DNA of 64,000 nucleotides, taken from positions 50,396 to 114,395 of the forward strand of contig QANU01068870.1 of assembly GCA_003254905.1 (NCBI GenBank), read 5' to 3'. Source of the stretch: Nissolia schottii (taxonomy: Eukaryota > Streptophyta > Magnoliopsida > Fabales > Fabaceae). Positions 12,338 to 26,100 of the stretch are shown here, piece by piece. The notes under the pieces were generated by a model that was not told the origin of the DNA, ran no database searches, and worked only from the letters and a program-made list of their open reading frames with translations. Position numbers and translations under genes: made by a program. How positions within the stretch are numbered: the first letter of the stretch is position 1; each line of letters starts with the position of its first letter.

Positions 12338-12376
12338 TGTAACAACCCATAGAAAGAAAGAAAAAAAAGAGGGGAA

Positions 12377-12466
12377 CGTCTCGCACGAGAAACAGGGGGC
12401 ATCTCACGCGAGACGTTAGTCAGCGAGGCGTCTCGCGCGAGATGTATGGCTATCTAGCATGAGATG
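12377..12466. repeat. TCTCGCGCGAGA-type palindromes upstream of the S5 TATA box
   Basis: Three good copies (CGTCTCGCACGAGA, ATCTCACGCGAGACG, CGTCTCGCGCGAGATG) and one decayed copy (AGCATGAGATGC) lie in 90 bp. The third holds the perfect palindrome TCTCGCGCGAGA. The cluster is about 130-220 bp upstream of the TATA box, an enhancer-like position. Confidence 0.75.
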
Positions 12467-12595
12467 CAAGCCAGGGAGTCAGTATGCTAGAAAGACACAG
12501 TGTTGTGCGCACTGCATCACCCAAGGAGCGCTACAACCTGTCAGAAAATTAGTTTCACTTCGTTTACAGCTATAGAAGGGGGTCTCCTCCTCCCC

Positions 12596-12604
12596 TTATA
12601 TATA
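12596..12604 (+). promoter_or_regulatory. TATA box in S5
   Basis: TTATATATAG in a C/T-rich context about 260 bp from the LTR 5' end, downstream of the palindrome cluster. Fits an LTR core promoter. Confidence 0.4.
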
Positions 12605-13633
12605 GAAACTTTCCGTAAGTGTTTAAACTTGCTAACTCACTCTAGAGCTTAAGAGGTCACACTTTTGCGAGACTTTTCGCTCTAACTATCTTGTTATTTC
12701 TTTTCTCCCTCTTATCTTCCGTTCATGGGGAAGTAATGCCTCCACGCAGGGTGTTAGGAGCTCGCAGCTTAATGCTCCTTAGTGATCAATCATGCTAAGG
12801 TGGCTTTCTTCACGTTCTATTTTAGACCATGTATTTATTTTTAAAAGTTATTTATTTATTTTAATTATTTTGGGATTATTTTATTTATGTATGTTTTATA
12901 AAATCCTAGGAGGTGGAATTTATTATTTTATTTATGTATTTATGAAGTTAGTTATTTTCTCATGATTATTTATTTAGAAACTTTTTATTTATGAAGTAGA
13001 TATTTTTACGAAACTATTTTAGAAAATCATGAAACTATTTTGGGACCACATGGGACTACATATTTTATTGCATTAAATTTATTCATATTGTGTATGTATG
13101 ATTAGTATTAAGTAATATAGATATTCATATTGTTTAGTTAAACCTTTAATAAAAGATCATGGTTAAGGAAAGATTCTGGTGGGAGAAGACTTATATTAAG
13201 GAAAGGTTCTAGGTAAGGATAAAACTTGGTACTTAAGATTTCCATTGTGATGCACCTCTCTTACATGGGAACCTCCCTATGCATGGGATCTTAGTCTACC
13301 TTTATTTTTTCAAGATTAAACACTTAAGGATATTAAGTCATGTTATGCTAAAGGATTATGTTATCATGTTATGTATTTAAAACTGTTTTCATGGAAGGAT
13401 ATCTAGAATAGAACTATAAGTCAACGATAGCCTACATTGACCCTGGTATACCTTGTACAATCCTAAAGTAGAATAGGACTCATGTAGATGTAAAGCAAGA
13501 CCGTAGAGCCTGGACATTTCAAGAACAACTAAACCTTAATACTCTGAATGTTTATCTAGATAACTCCCTAACTGATTATGATTTCAAATGCTTTTAGGTA
13601 TTACTTATTATTATAAAAATATTTTATTCTTGT

Positions 13634-13639
<6 letters not shown>

Positions 13640-13675
<36 letters not shown>

Positions 13676-13676
13676 N
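13640..13676. repeat. (AT)n microsatellite with an unresolved base
   Basis: An AT dinucleotide run ends in an ambiguous base n at 13676, the only one noticed. The run length may not be reliable. Confidence 0.9.
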
Positions 13677-15387
13677 GTTAGTTTATTTTTATTTTGTAAT
13701 CGAGTCATGTCTAGAGTGCTCCAACTGTATACAGACAGGATCCTCGAACTAGTAGCGTATTTTATCATGTATATTTATGTTTAATGTAAAAGAGTTTATG
13801 TTTATTCAGAAAAGAAAGTTTTATTTATTTTAATTAAAGTTAAAGTGCATGTTTTTATGAAAAGCATTTCAGAGACTTTTGTAAAGAAACTAGTCCCTTG
13901 CGTGTCAGTCACGTCCCTAATTTGGGGTGTGACAGGAGTCACATCTGTTTGGACGAGATCCTACATACTGACATTGATCTCATGCTTACAATGTACCATA
14001 TGAGTTATCTGAATTACTAAACTATCTAAGTTATTGAACTATTTGAGTTATTGAGAAGTCTGAATTACTGTGTTCGTTTGAGTTACAAACACTATTAGAA
14101 AAATATCATATATTGGTGGATTTCAATGTTTCTGGCAGATTTTGTGTTGAAAAATATCCAACAGTATTGAAGTTGTCGATAACTAGTTATTGTCAGATTT
14201 TGCATCCGCTAATAGGTACTGTGGATATATTTGCGGGTATCTCATCACAGGAACGATGCCTTCACAAACAATTTCTGGTAGATATATCCACTGATAAATA
14301 GTTGTAATATAATAATATTATTTATGTTGCTTACAGATATATCGGATGGAAATGTATAATTTTTTTTAAAAACAAAATTCATAATTGTAAATAACATAAT
14401 TAATATTAAAATTCAATTTACATTTAAATAATATTAAAAGTTAAATTAAAAAAAAATCAAAAGTGGTTGTCGTTGTGGCAAGGTGGGTTGGGGTTTGGGG
14501 GGTGTATTTGAGGCTCGTTGTATCCTCGCCATCATTTGCATCGTGGCGAAAGCCGAAAGTGATGGGAATATGCTAGTCGTCATCATTGTCCTCCAAGCTG
14601 TCCGACAATGATAAGTTGGGTGGTTGTGACTATCCGTTTGCCTATAGATGTGATCACATGCAGAAGAGATTGGAAGCGATCTTTTTCTTCATCTTCAATT
14701 TTTCCTTCGTCCGTCGTGTTTTTATCTTTTGCCAAAGGAAGGTCACTTCCTATTGTAGCTGCATGGCCAGAGTGTAGAGTTCAACATTGAAGCCATGAAT
14801 GACACGACGAAAGTCATGCTCAATATGCAAGGTGGAGGACGCAGAACTGGTGTCAACAATAGATCATCCTCCCCCCTTCTATTCATAAATGTGATTTCTG
14901 TTCGTATCATCGGTGACCTCCAACCATAATGTGTCCCCATCAATTTCTGGGATATCGTCAGCTCCACCTTCATCCTCACCAAGACTCCGAGTCCATTGCG
15001 ATCTCGGCTCATCCAGTCTATGTTCGAACGTTGTCTATAAGAAAAATAGAAAATATTCACATAGTTACCAACACAATTTAATTTACAATGTATATGTAAT
15101 AAAGTAATTAATTATTAAGTAAATTAGTACTTACTGTCATGTTCTCAGACCGTGAATTGACGCAAACAACCTTCTCACCTGTCTTATCCTTCTTTAGGTG
15201 AGTATACCAAAAGACCTCCGACTCAACGGAAAGTTTGCCCCCAAATCTTGGGCCTACATTTCGTTATATATATTAGTAAACTAAATTAACTTAAATAAAT
15301 TAAATCAAATAATTAAATTAACAAATTTAAAATGTTACCATTCTCTGCCTCTTGGAAGTGTATGGTAGCAGACCCCCAGGTGTGCAT

Positions 15388-18300
15388 TGAAACACCTTAG
15401 CTAACTGAGTACCCGTACGTGGCAACACAGTGCACTAGGTTGTTGTCTACTTGGTCGGAATACATAGTCCATCATGCTATTTCAAAATAATCATCTAGGG
15501 AAAATAAGGACCCATTTTAAAATTTCCATTTTTCATAGCATAATTACCAAAATAGAGCCATGCGTTGGAATCAGTAATATAACAAAACGTACATCCGTAT
15601 ATTACTAAAACATCTCTATATACAACAAGGGGTCCACAGTACAAAATCACAAAATGTATATACAATACACAACCTAACATCTCATATACAAAAAGACTGA
15701 ATACATCAGTTGCTACAGCATATCAAAATACAACATCTATCTGTCCACCAGCCGCTCATGGCTCAGCTGGTGGCTCTTCTTCAGCATCCTCAAAATATGA
15801 GTTGTCTTCTCCTGTACTTGAAGTCATAAACAGTGGGAAATGAGAATGGTAGGTTCTCAGTGGAAATAACTCTAGTTCCTGTATCGGTTAACCAATTATG
15901 CCGGACTTCAGGCCGCTCAGAGATCTCTAAGTGAACATGCAAACTATAACCTACCATTTTATTATCTTTCCTATTTGAACGGCTTTACATACATTATTAG
16001 GTGATCTGGGAACTATTCTTGTTTACTACATTCTCGTGCTCATTAATAGTTCGTAAGAAATCCGTCTTGAGCAGGCTCTTGATGGTACGACATAACAGCA
16101 TATATTCAGCATAATAAATCACATAATCATCTACATTCAGCATAACAGCACCATTCAACATAAACATAACAGTATATAGTAGCATTGAACAGCGTATAAC
16201 AGCTTATCAGAGCATTCAACAGCATGTGTCCGCATATAACAATACATAGCATCATATAACAGCCTGTACAACATAACCTGCTTGAAATACTGTTATTCAC
16301 CCTCAGAATGACATCTTCTGTGGACATCACTATGATGGAATAACCTCACACCTCCAGTGCAGGCCGACACTGTCCTGACCTCACTGCGGTGGGCTTCCAC
16401 CTGCCGTGTGCCCCCTCGGGACCCCTCGACAGTGGGCTGGGGTGGTACCTCCCCACCTAAGCTTGCCCCCTTTCGACAATGCATAGGCGTGGTACCCGCA
16501 CACCTCCAGGTATGCCATATAGACACCACCTGTGGCGGGCTTCCACATTCAGGATGCCTAGACCTCCTGAAGTGGGATCATAGCGGCTCACGTGATCACG
16601 GCCTTTTAGCATGGCATATAGCCAGCTTTCAGCATGGGGCATTTAGCCATTTCTTTCTCAGCATGTGGCTTTTAGCCATTTTTCAGCATATGGGCATTGG
16701 CCCTTGTTCAGCATTGGCCATTGGGCCTATTCAGCATGTTTCAGCATATCTGTACCTGCAGCATGGCATACTTTTTCCCTATGGTTCTTTTCAGTATCTT
16801 ATTTATCTCATCGTTAATTATCATGCCCTTTGTCTAAGTGACTCACATCAGCATAAAAAGACACCATAATCAGCATAGCTTTCACATATTCCATGTTCGA
16901 CATCAATTATTATCATACAGCATATATATTCACATAGTTCAAGTCCCAATCATAACATAGCATTAGGAATTAGTTTGGAAGCCTCAAGAGGGTGCCATCA
17001 GCTTTTATCAGCTTCAGACCGCTCAGCGGATTTATTGATCGCTCAGCGGTTTGAGCTTAATCGCTCAGCGGTGAGGGCTGCATCGCTCAGCGGTTATAGC
17101 TTCACCGCTCAGCGGTACTAGCTCCATCGCTCAGCGATCTTATTTTCTCGACTTTTCTTCCACCGCCTTACCTTTAAAAAAATCTCTTTTTACTTTCCAT
17201 CTCAGCCCAGCATCGCTCAGCGGTGCCTGAGGGCCGCTCAGCGATGCTTTGGCGAGAATGAAAAACCTAATTTCCTTTCTTCTTCCTCCTTGCTCCATAA
17301 TCTCCCATGGCACCTGCTTGAGTTCCATACCTGATTCAAGTACAATAATCTTATCTAATCCAGGTCACAGGACCCTTCAGAATTGTCTTCCTAAGTCCTA
17401 GCATCATTTCTAACATATATGCACATGTTCTCACATAATCATCAAACACAAGCATAATCACATAAACAACATCTACCATCAAAAGGGTGAGAAACTAGAG
17501 TTACCCACCTCTTCACAAACTTGTTGTTGCTAGGAGCCAAGAGAACTAAGCCTTGTTTGCTTACTTGGAAGCTCCTTGACCTAAAAACACCATTTTAACC
17601 TAATTAGCACAACCATGGATTATGGTAGTACAACTCTTCACCATATCATGAAAACTCACTCATAACTCTTCCTAGCCTTCCTCAGAGGCTTAAGAATGAA
17701 TTATGGTGATGGAAATATAAACTTGAAGCTTGCTTGAAGCTCTTAAGTTAAAGGAACATAAAACCCTAGATTATGGAGATTTAGGGTTAGAACCTTAAAT
17801 CCTTGGAGTTCTCTTGAAGAAATTCCCTAACCTTGATGCTAACTTGTTTCCTTGAGTGTCTTGAAGAGAATTTAAGATGATGATAGGCAAAGGATGGTGA
17901 TTTTACCTTGGAGAAGCTTTGGAGAAATCTATGGAAAGCTTAGGTTTTAGGAAGTTTTGGAAGAATGGAAACTTAGGAGAATTTGGGGATGGATTTCGGT
18001 TTTGAAGAGGAAGGGCTGGCCGTGGCCCTTTTCTCACTTCCTTGGCCATCCAAAATTACCATTTTACCCTTAGTGTGTTTTAGGTTATGTCCATGCATTA
18101 TTTCTTTATGTACGGAAGTCCTAAAAATATTCCGAACATACCGTTATGCTCTAAAAATTCCCCTCATTAATTCTAAAATGTTACTTGACATATTCTTAAT
18201 TTATTTTCATATTAATATATGTTACAGACTCCTATTGAGTCACAATTAATTTCCAATAGTGCCTAATTTAAATCCGGACGTCACCAAATCGCAGAATAAC

Positions 18301-18436
18301 TATTTTTAACTAATCTTCCAGAAATAAAATCAATACTAGAAGTTTATTCCATTTTATCCCACCTTTCTCCTCATTTTATCTTTTTAATTCTTTTCTAGAC
18401 AATGTCTTAAAGAACTAGAAAAGTCGGGTTGTTACA
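15388..18436 (-). repeat. E1 left LTR (3' LTR), core version A
   Basis: Plus strand runs from TGAAACACCTTAGC to GGGTTGTTACA, 3049 bp. The ends match the right LTR of E1, but the segment from about 16330 to about 18110 is nearly identical to the left LTR of E2 and clearly different from the E1 right LTR, including a ~40-bp indel near 16655 and a diverged stretch near 16800-16960. Confidence 0.9.
17019..17246. repeat. CGCTCAGCGG array in E1 left LTR (8 copies)
   Basis: Eight copies of (A/T)(C/T)CGCTCAGCG(G/A)T lie in about 230 bp, the first six spaced about 20-30 bp, then two more after an ~80-bp gap. The array is about 1.2-1.4 kb from the LTR 5' end. The same array is at 24722-24957, 50560-50787 and 58337-58571. 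Confidence 0.9.
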
Positions 18437-18450
18437 TTCCACCCCCCTTC
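18437..18450 (-). promoter_or_regulatory. E1 polypurine tract
   Basis: On the minus strand GAAGGGGGGTGGAA directly precedes the 3' LTR, the expected primer site for plus-strand DNA synthesis. The same tract is at the equivalent place in E2. Confidence 0.85.
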
Positions 18451-18499
18451 GAAAAATTTCGTCCTCGAAATTGAAAGATAAAAGATAAGCCCATACCTC

Positions 18500-21400
18500 T
18501 CAGAATAATTCTGGATATGCCTGCTTCATATCCGCTTCTAATTCCCATGTATGTTCTTCAACTTCACCATTTGTCCACATTACCCGCACCATGGGAATTT
18601 CCTTGTTTCGCGTCTGGCGACTCTTATGATCGAGGATCTTCTGCGGTACAAGCGGAACAGATAAGTCCTCCCGCAACTGTATCTGTTCGGGCTGAAGCAC
18701 ATGCTCAGGGGATGTGTAATACTTGCGTAATTGGGAGACGTGAAAAACATTATGAATGTTGGCTAAGTTAGGTGGAAGAGCTATTCGATATGCCACTGGA
18801 CCGATACGTTCTAGAATCTGAAATGGCCCAATGAATCGAGGGTGCAACTTCTTAATCTTTAAAGACCTCCCTATGCCAGTTGTTGGAGTAACTTTAAGGA
18901 AAACATGATCTCCCTCCTGGAACTCGAGTGGCCTTCTCCTATTATCTGCATAACTCTTCTGCCTACTTTTGGCTGTAAGTACTCGTTTGCGCAACAATTT
19001 CATTAATTCCTCTGTCTTTCGGATCTCTTCAGGATCTAAACAACGGTATTGCCGACTATCATTCCAGCATAAGGGCGATTGACACCTCTTGCCATACAAT
19101 GCCTCGAATGGAGCCATACCAATACTAGCTTGATAGCTTTTGTTGTATGCAAACTCCACAAAAGGTAAGATCTCCTCCCAAGTTCCTGGTGTATCTAGCG
19201 CACAAGCTCTAAGCATGTCTTCCAAAGTCTGAATAGTACGCTCGGATTGACCATCAGACTGAGGATGATATGCAGAACTCAAATGCAACTTGGACCCATA
19301 AGCCTTCTGGAAAGCCGTCCAGAATCTGGAGGTAAATCTAGGATCTCGGTCTGAAATGATAGAGGATGGTACACCATGCAACCTTACCACATCCTTAATA
19401 TACAGCTGTACAAGCTTCTTCAATGAATAAGTCATCTTAATTGGGATAAAGTGAGCAGACTTGGTCAATCTGTCCACAATCACCCAAACAGCATCGACTC
19501 CAGTTTGAGTACGAGGCAATCCTGAGACAAAATCCATGGCTATAGCTTCCCATTTCCACTCTGGGACTTCTGGAGGATTAAGTAGCCCTGGAGGTTCCTG
19601 ATGCTCTATCTTTACCTTCTGACATACCAGGCACTTCTGAACCCAGTCCTCAACATCTCTTTTCAACCCGGGCCACCAAAACATATTCTTGAGATCATGA
19701 TACATTTTGGTTGTACCTGGATGCATTGTGAACTGACTCTTATGAGCCTCCCGCAAGATATCCTCCCTTAAGCTACCCTCCTTAGGTACACAAATACGCC
19801 CCTCAAACCTCAAAATGCTATTAGCATCCCTCGTTACTTCTTTGATCTTACCCTCGTCAACAGCCTTACGAAACTTGCACCAAGTCTCCTCCTGGCAATT
19901 TTTCTGGGCCTCCACAATTCTGTGTTTAAAATCACTACTAACTTGAAGAGGATATATTGTCAACTGATCATGCTGACGTGCCACGGTCAGATTAAGATCA
20001 CGGAACTCCTCTAACAACTTTGCTTCCTGTACCATCATATGAGCCATCTGCAATGATTTCCGGCTCAAAGCATCTGCAACAACATTAGCTTTACCTGGAT
20101 GATAATTAAGATTAAAGTCATAATCCTTCAGGAATTCGATCCACCTACGCTGCCGCATGTTCAACTCTTTCTGGTCGAATAAGTACTTCAAACTTTTGTG
20201 GTCCGAATACACCTCGAATCGAACTCCATAGAGATAATGCCTCCATATCTTCAATGCGAAAACCACTGCAGCCAACTCCAAGTCGTGAGTAGGATAGTTC
20301 ACCTCATGGCGCTTCAACTGCCTAGAGGCATAAGCGATCACTTGACACCTCTGCATTAACACACACCCCAGTCCAGTTCTTGATGCATCACAATAGACCT
20401 CAAAAGGTTCCTTAAGATCAGGCAAGACTAACACTGGGGCAGTGGTCAATCTCTTTTTCAATTCACAGAAACTCTGCTCACATTCATCAGACCAAATCAT
20501 CTTGGCTCCCTTCCTGGTCAGCTTGGTCAATGGTAGAGCGATCTGTGAGAAGCCCTGAATAAATCGCTGGTAATAACCAGCAAATCCCAGAAAACTCCGT
20601 AACTCTGAAACAGAGGTAGGTCTCTCCCAAGTTCGGACTGCTTCAACCTTGCTAGGATCTACTGATACTCCCTGATCTGAAACCACATGGCCCAGAAATT
20701 GCACTTTCCTAGCCCAGAATTCACACTTAGACAACTTAGCATACAGCTGCTTCTGCCTCAGAATCTCCAGCACTATCTGTAAATGTCTGGCGTGTTCTCC
20801 TTCGTTTTTCGAGTACACTAGGATATCATCAATAAAGACAATAACACACTCGTCCAGATATTCCCGGAAAATCCTATGCATATAATCCATAAAAATCGCA
20901 GGAGCGTTTGTCAAACCAAAAGACATCACCGTGAATTCATAGTGTCCATACCGGGACCGAAAAGCCGTCTTAGCTATATCTTCCTCCCGCACTCTGATCT
21001 GATGATAACCAGACCGCAAATCAATTCTGGAAAAGATCTTAGCATCCTTCAACTGATCCAGCAAGTCATCGATCCTAGGCAATGGGTATTTGTTCTTAAT
21101 CGTCACCTTATTCAACTGTCTGTAATCCACACACATTCTCATAGTACTGTCCTTCTTTTTCACAAACAGTACTGGTGCTCCCCACGGCGATGCACTCGGC
21201 CTGATAAACTGCTTCTTCAACAATTCATCTAACTGCTTCTTTAACTCCTGCAATTCCAATGGAGACATACAGTATGGCGCAATAGAAATAGGCCCTGCCC
21301 CGGGCACCAGATCAATAGAGAATTCTACTTCCCGCTTCGGTGGGAAAGCTGGGATATCATCTGGAAAAACATCTGGATAATCCCGAACCACAGGAATCTC

Positions 21401-22969
21401 TTTAACCTCCTGCTTAACACTAACTACTTCTGAAGATGCGAAGAAAACATACCCCTGATCCTTCAATTGACAACAGTAGAGGACTGGCAACTCTTCCTCT
21501 AACGTTGCTGAACTAGTAACCATAGACGGAAAAGTGATCATCTTTTTAGCACAATCAAGGACAGCTCTATTGGCATTCAACCAATCCATCCCTAGTATCA
21601 CATCAAGCCCTAGTAGGGGAAGACAGATTAGATCAGCCACAAACTCCTTTTCCTGCAGCTGAAGAGGGCATCTTAAACAGACCTGACAAGTCTTAACTGG
21701 CGGTGCAGTGGGAGTGGATACTGCAAGTGTGTACGGCAATATGGTAGGAGACAAGTGCAACTCCTTCACACAATCATAAGAAATAAAAGAATGGGACGCT
21801 CCAGAATCATACAACACAATCAAGGTCTTTCCACAAATAACACAAGTACTTAGAATCAGACCTGCTTGATCCTTGGCTTCCTCTGCAGCCATGGTGAATA
21901 CTCTGCCTTGCCGCAAAGTAGCTGGGGGTGTAGCTGGACAATCTCTAACATAATGGCCTGTCTGACCACATTTGAAGCAAACTCCCTTGCCAACCAAACA
22001 CTCTCCCATATGCCCCCTACCGCATTTTGGACACGGTGCACGGGGATCAGCTCGTGATTGAGACTCTGGCGTGCTTCGGCTGGAAGTACCTGCTGCTGAA
22101 GATCTGACTACTGAAGATTCTGCCCCAACCGGTCCTGCTCGAGGCTGGCTTCTACCAGCTCCTGGCTGCGGCCTTGGAGGAAACTGAACTCGACCCCTTC
22201 CAACTGCTGGCACCTGCAACGGTCCTCTCTTTCTCGGTTCTGACTGAGAACTGCCCGCGCCATCAAATCTCCTCTTAAATCTCTCACTTCGTACTTGAGC
22301 CAAATCTCGATTGGCTTCCTCCTGGGCCAAACAGGTGTTGACCAAAGTGGCATAATCCCGAATACCAGCTACGTTCAGGAACACCTTCAATTCTGGCTTC
22401 AATCCCCTCTGATACTTGGCGCACTTCCATCCTTCACTAGGGTGCAACCGGTATGTAGGGGAGTACCTGCAAAGCTTCTCAAATTTGGCTGTATATTCAG
22501 CTACTGACATAGAACCCTGCTTCAACTCTAAAAACTCGGCCTCCTTCCGATCCTGCAGCTCTTGGGGGAAATACTTGTCTAAGAACACTTCCTTGAATCT
22601 GATCCACGTTACCTCACCCTGCTCAAACTGAGGTTTAGTGGTATCCCACCATTCAGCAGCTGCTCCTTCAAGTTTTCTGGAAGCAAACTTCACCTTCTGT
22701 TGCTATGTACATGCTATATCTTCAAAAATCTGCTCAAGCTTCCTTAGCCAACCATGTACTAACTCTGGATCCATTAAACCTTCAAAGATTGGTGGATTAG
22801 CCCTCGAGAAATCCCTGTATCTCAAAGCTTCCACCTCTCGATCTGTTTGCGGAGTGCGCTGAGCGTTGGAGGCAGCCATCAAGGAAGTAGCCTGAGCTAT
22901 CTGCCTTAAAACATCTGCAAGCTCTGGCGACTCCGGAGTACGTTGTGTACTATCCCGACGTGGCGGCAT
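18500..22969 (-). pseudogene. E1 gag-pol region (Tekay chromovirus)
   Basis: The gag start MPPRRDS is at 22969. Then follow the gag domain, a CCHC zinc knuckle [14 protein letters not shown] near 21950-21990, the aspartic protease [10 protein letters not shown] near 21800, reverse transcriptase with [10 protein letters not shown] near 20820-20845, RNase H ending in VADALSRKS near 20070, integrase with an HHCC finger near 19630-19740 and the block HPQSDGQSE near 19250-19275, and a C-terminal chromodomain-like segment ([17 protein letters not shown]) near 18510-18580. In this clade gag and pol form one polyprotein that builds the particle and copies and integrates the element. Mostly open, with about one break; a fossil copy. 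Confidence 0.85.
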
Positions 22970-23122
22970 GTCTAATATGTAATACCTGCACAATTTGAGG
23001 TGATCAGTCTCAAAAAGGCAAATATACAGAAATTTAGCACATTCCACTTAATCAGAACATACACCGCAATCATGCCCGAAAGCATAGTGCAGCTCAGTCC
23101 TCAGGCTCTTTTGGACCGAACC

Positions 23123-23134
23123 GCTCTGATACCA
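23123..23134 (-). promoter_or_regulatory. E1 primer binding site (initiator tRNA-Met)
   Basis: Minus-strand TGGTATCAGAGC lies two bases inside the 5' LTR and is complementary to the 3' end of plant initiator tRNA-Met. It sets E1's orientation. Confidence 0.9.
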
Positions 23135-23136
23135 AA

Positions 23137-26100
23137 TGAAACACCCTAGCTAACTGAGTACCCGTACGTGGCAACACAGTGCACTAGGTTGTTGTCTACT
23201 TGGTCGGAATACATAGTCCATCTAGGGAAAATAAGGACCCATTTTAAAATTTCCATTTTTCATAGCATAATTACCAAAATAGAGCCATGCGTTGGAATCA
23301 GTAATATAACAAAACGTACATCCGTATATTACTAAAACATCTCTATATACAACAAGGGGTCCACAGTACAAAATCACAAAATGTATATACAATACACAAC
23401 CTAACATCTCATATACAAAAAGACTGAATACATCAGTTGCTACAGCATATCAAAATACAACATCTATCTGTCTACCAGCCGCTCATGGCTCAGCTGGTGG
23501 CTCTTCTTCAGCATCCTCAAAATATGAGTTCTCTTCTCCTGTACCTGAAGTCATAAACAGCGGGAAATGAGAACGGTAGGTTCTCAGTGGAAATAACTCT
23601 AGTTCCTGTATCGGTTAACCAATTATGCCGGACTTCAGGCCGCTCAGAGATCTCTAAGTGAACATGCAAACTATAACCTACCATTTTATTATCTTGCCTA
23701 TCTGAACGGCTTTACATACATTATTAGGTGATCTGGGAACTATTCTTGTTTACTACGTTCTCGTGCTCATTAACAGTTCGTAAGAAATCCGTCTTGAGCA
23801 GGCTCTTGACGGTACGGCATAACAGCATATATTCAGCATAATAAATCACATAATCATCTACATTCAGCATAACAGCACCATTCAACATAAACATAACAGT
23901 ATATAGTAGCATTGAACAGCGTATAACAGCTTATCAGAGCATTCAACAGCATGTGTCCGCATATAACAATACATAGCATCATATAACAGCCTGTACAGCA
24001 TAACCTGCTTGAAATACTGTTATTCACCCTCAGAATGACATCCTCTGTGGACATCACTATGATGGAATAACCTCACACCTCCAGTGCAGGCCGACACTGT
24101 CCTGACCTCACTGCGGTGGGCTTCCACCTGCCGTGTGCCCCCTCGGGACCCCTCGACAGTGGGCTGGGATGGTACCTCCCCACCTAAGCTTGCCCCCTTT
24201 CGACAATGCAAAGGCGTGGTACCCGCACACCTCCAGGTATGCCATATAGACACCACCTGTGGCGGGCTTCCACATTCAGGATGCCTAGACCTCCTGAAGT
24301 GGGATCATAGCGGCTCACGTGATCACGGCCTTTTAGCATGGCATATAGCCAGCTTTCAGCATGGGGCATTTAGCCATTTCTTTTTCAGCATATGGGCATT
24401 GGCCCTTGTTCAGCATTGGCCATTGGGCCTATTCAGCATATCTCAGCATATCTGTACCTGCAGCATGGCATACTTTTTCCCTATGGTTCATTTCAGTATC
24501 TTATTTATCTCATAGTTCATTACAGTGTTTTTAATCTAGGTGAGTCATACAAGCATGATAAGGCATAATTATCAGCATAAATTCAGATCATGTTCATATT
24601 CAATGCATTTCATCATCATACCGCATAAAAGTTCACATACTTCAATCATCACTCATACACATAGCATTCAAGACTGGTTAGGAGCCTCAAGAGGGTGCCA
24701 TCGGCCTTTATCAGCTTCAGACCGCTCAGCGGATTTCTTGATCGCTCAGCGGTTTAAGCTTAATCGCTCAGCGGTGAGGGTTGTATCGCTCAGCGGTGAT
24801 AGCTTCACCGCTCAGCGGTACTAACTCCATCGCTCAGCGGCCTTACTTTCTCGACCTTTCTTCCACCGACTTCCACCGCCTTACTTTTAAAAATATCTTT
24901 TTACTTTCCACATCAGCCCAGCGTCGCTCAGCGGTGCCTGAGGGCCGCTCAGCGATGCTTTGGCGAGAATGAAAAACCTAATTTCCTTTCTTCTTCCACC
25001 TTGCTCCATAATCTCCCATGGCACCTGCTTGAGTTCCATACCTGATTCAAGTACAATAATCCTATCTAATCCAGGTCACAAGACCCTTCAGAATTGTCTC
25101 CCTAAGTCCTAGCATCATTTCTAACATATATGCACATGTTCTCACATAATCATCAAACACAAGCATAATCACATAAACAACATCCACCATCAAAGGGGTG
25201 AGAAACTAGAGTTACCCACCTCTTCACAAACTTGTTGTTGCTAGGAGACAAGAGAACCAAGCCTTGTTTGCTTACTTGGAAGCTCCTTGACCTTAAAACA
25301 CCATTTTAACCTAATTAGCACAACCATGGATTATGGTAGCACAACTCCTTACCATATCATGAAAACTCACTCATAACTCTTCCTAGCCTTCCTTAGATGC
25401 TTAAGAATGAATTATGGTGATGGAAATATAAACTTGAAGCTTGCTTGAAGCTCTTAAGTTAAAGGAACATAAAACCCTAGATTATGGAGATTTAGGGTTA
25501 GAACCTTGAATCCTTGGAGTTCTCTTGAAGAAATTCCCTAACCTTGATGCTAACTTGCTTCCTTAAGTGTCTTGAAGAGAATTTAAGATGATGATAGGCA
25601 TAGGATGGTGATTTTACCTTGAAGAAGCTTTGGAGAAATCTATGGAAAGCTTAGGTTTTAGGAAGTTTTGGAAGAATGGAAACTTAGGAGAATTTGGGGA
25701 TGGATTTCGGTTTTGAAGAGGAAGGGCTGGCCGTGGCCCTTTTCTCACTTCCTTGGCCATCCAAAATTACCATTTTACCCTTAGTGTGTTTTAGGTTATG
25801 TCCATGCATTATTTCTTTATGTACGGAAGTCCTAAAAATATTCCGAACATACCGTTATGCTCTAAAAATTCCCCTCATTAATTCTAAAATGTTACTTGAC
25901 ATATTCTTAATTTATTTTCATATTAATATATGTTACAGACTCCTATTGAGTCACAATTAATTTCCAATAGTGCCTAATTTAAATCCGGACGTCACCGGAC
26001 GTCACCAAATCGCAGAATAACTATTTTTAACTAATCTTCCAGAAATAAAATCAATACTAGAAGTTTATTCCATTTTATCCCACCTTTCTCCTCATTTTAT

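Larger units (their letters stand above)
12338..13934 (+). mobile_element. S5: probable solo LTR of a different family
   Basis: Opens with TGTAACAACCC and closes with GGGGTGTGACA, typical gypsy-type TG..CA termini; 1597 bp. Flanks GAACT (12333-12337) and GGAGT (13935-13939) agree at only 3 of 5 bases, so the target duplication is weak. A TATATATA box at 12596-12604 and a G/C-rich palindrome cluster upstream fit a U3 region. No PBS, polypurine tract or coding region adjoins it. Confidence 0.5.

Noticed and set aside
16357-16869. 170-codon open frame in the E1 left LTR, repeated at 49898-50410
   Set aside because: It lies wholly in LTR leader sequence, is repetitive at the DNA level (CAGCAT-type words), has no known domain, and the right LTRs carry a different-length version. 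It is conserved only because the LTR core is copied.
17019-17246. CRISPR-like array
   Set aside because: Short repeats with irregular spacing inside a plant LTR, no cas genes, and repeats far too short. It is an LTR-internal motif array.
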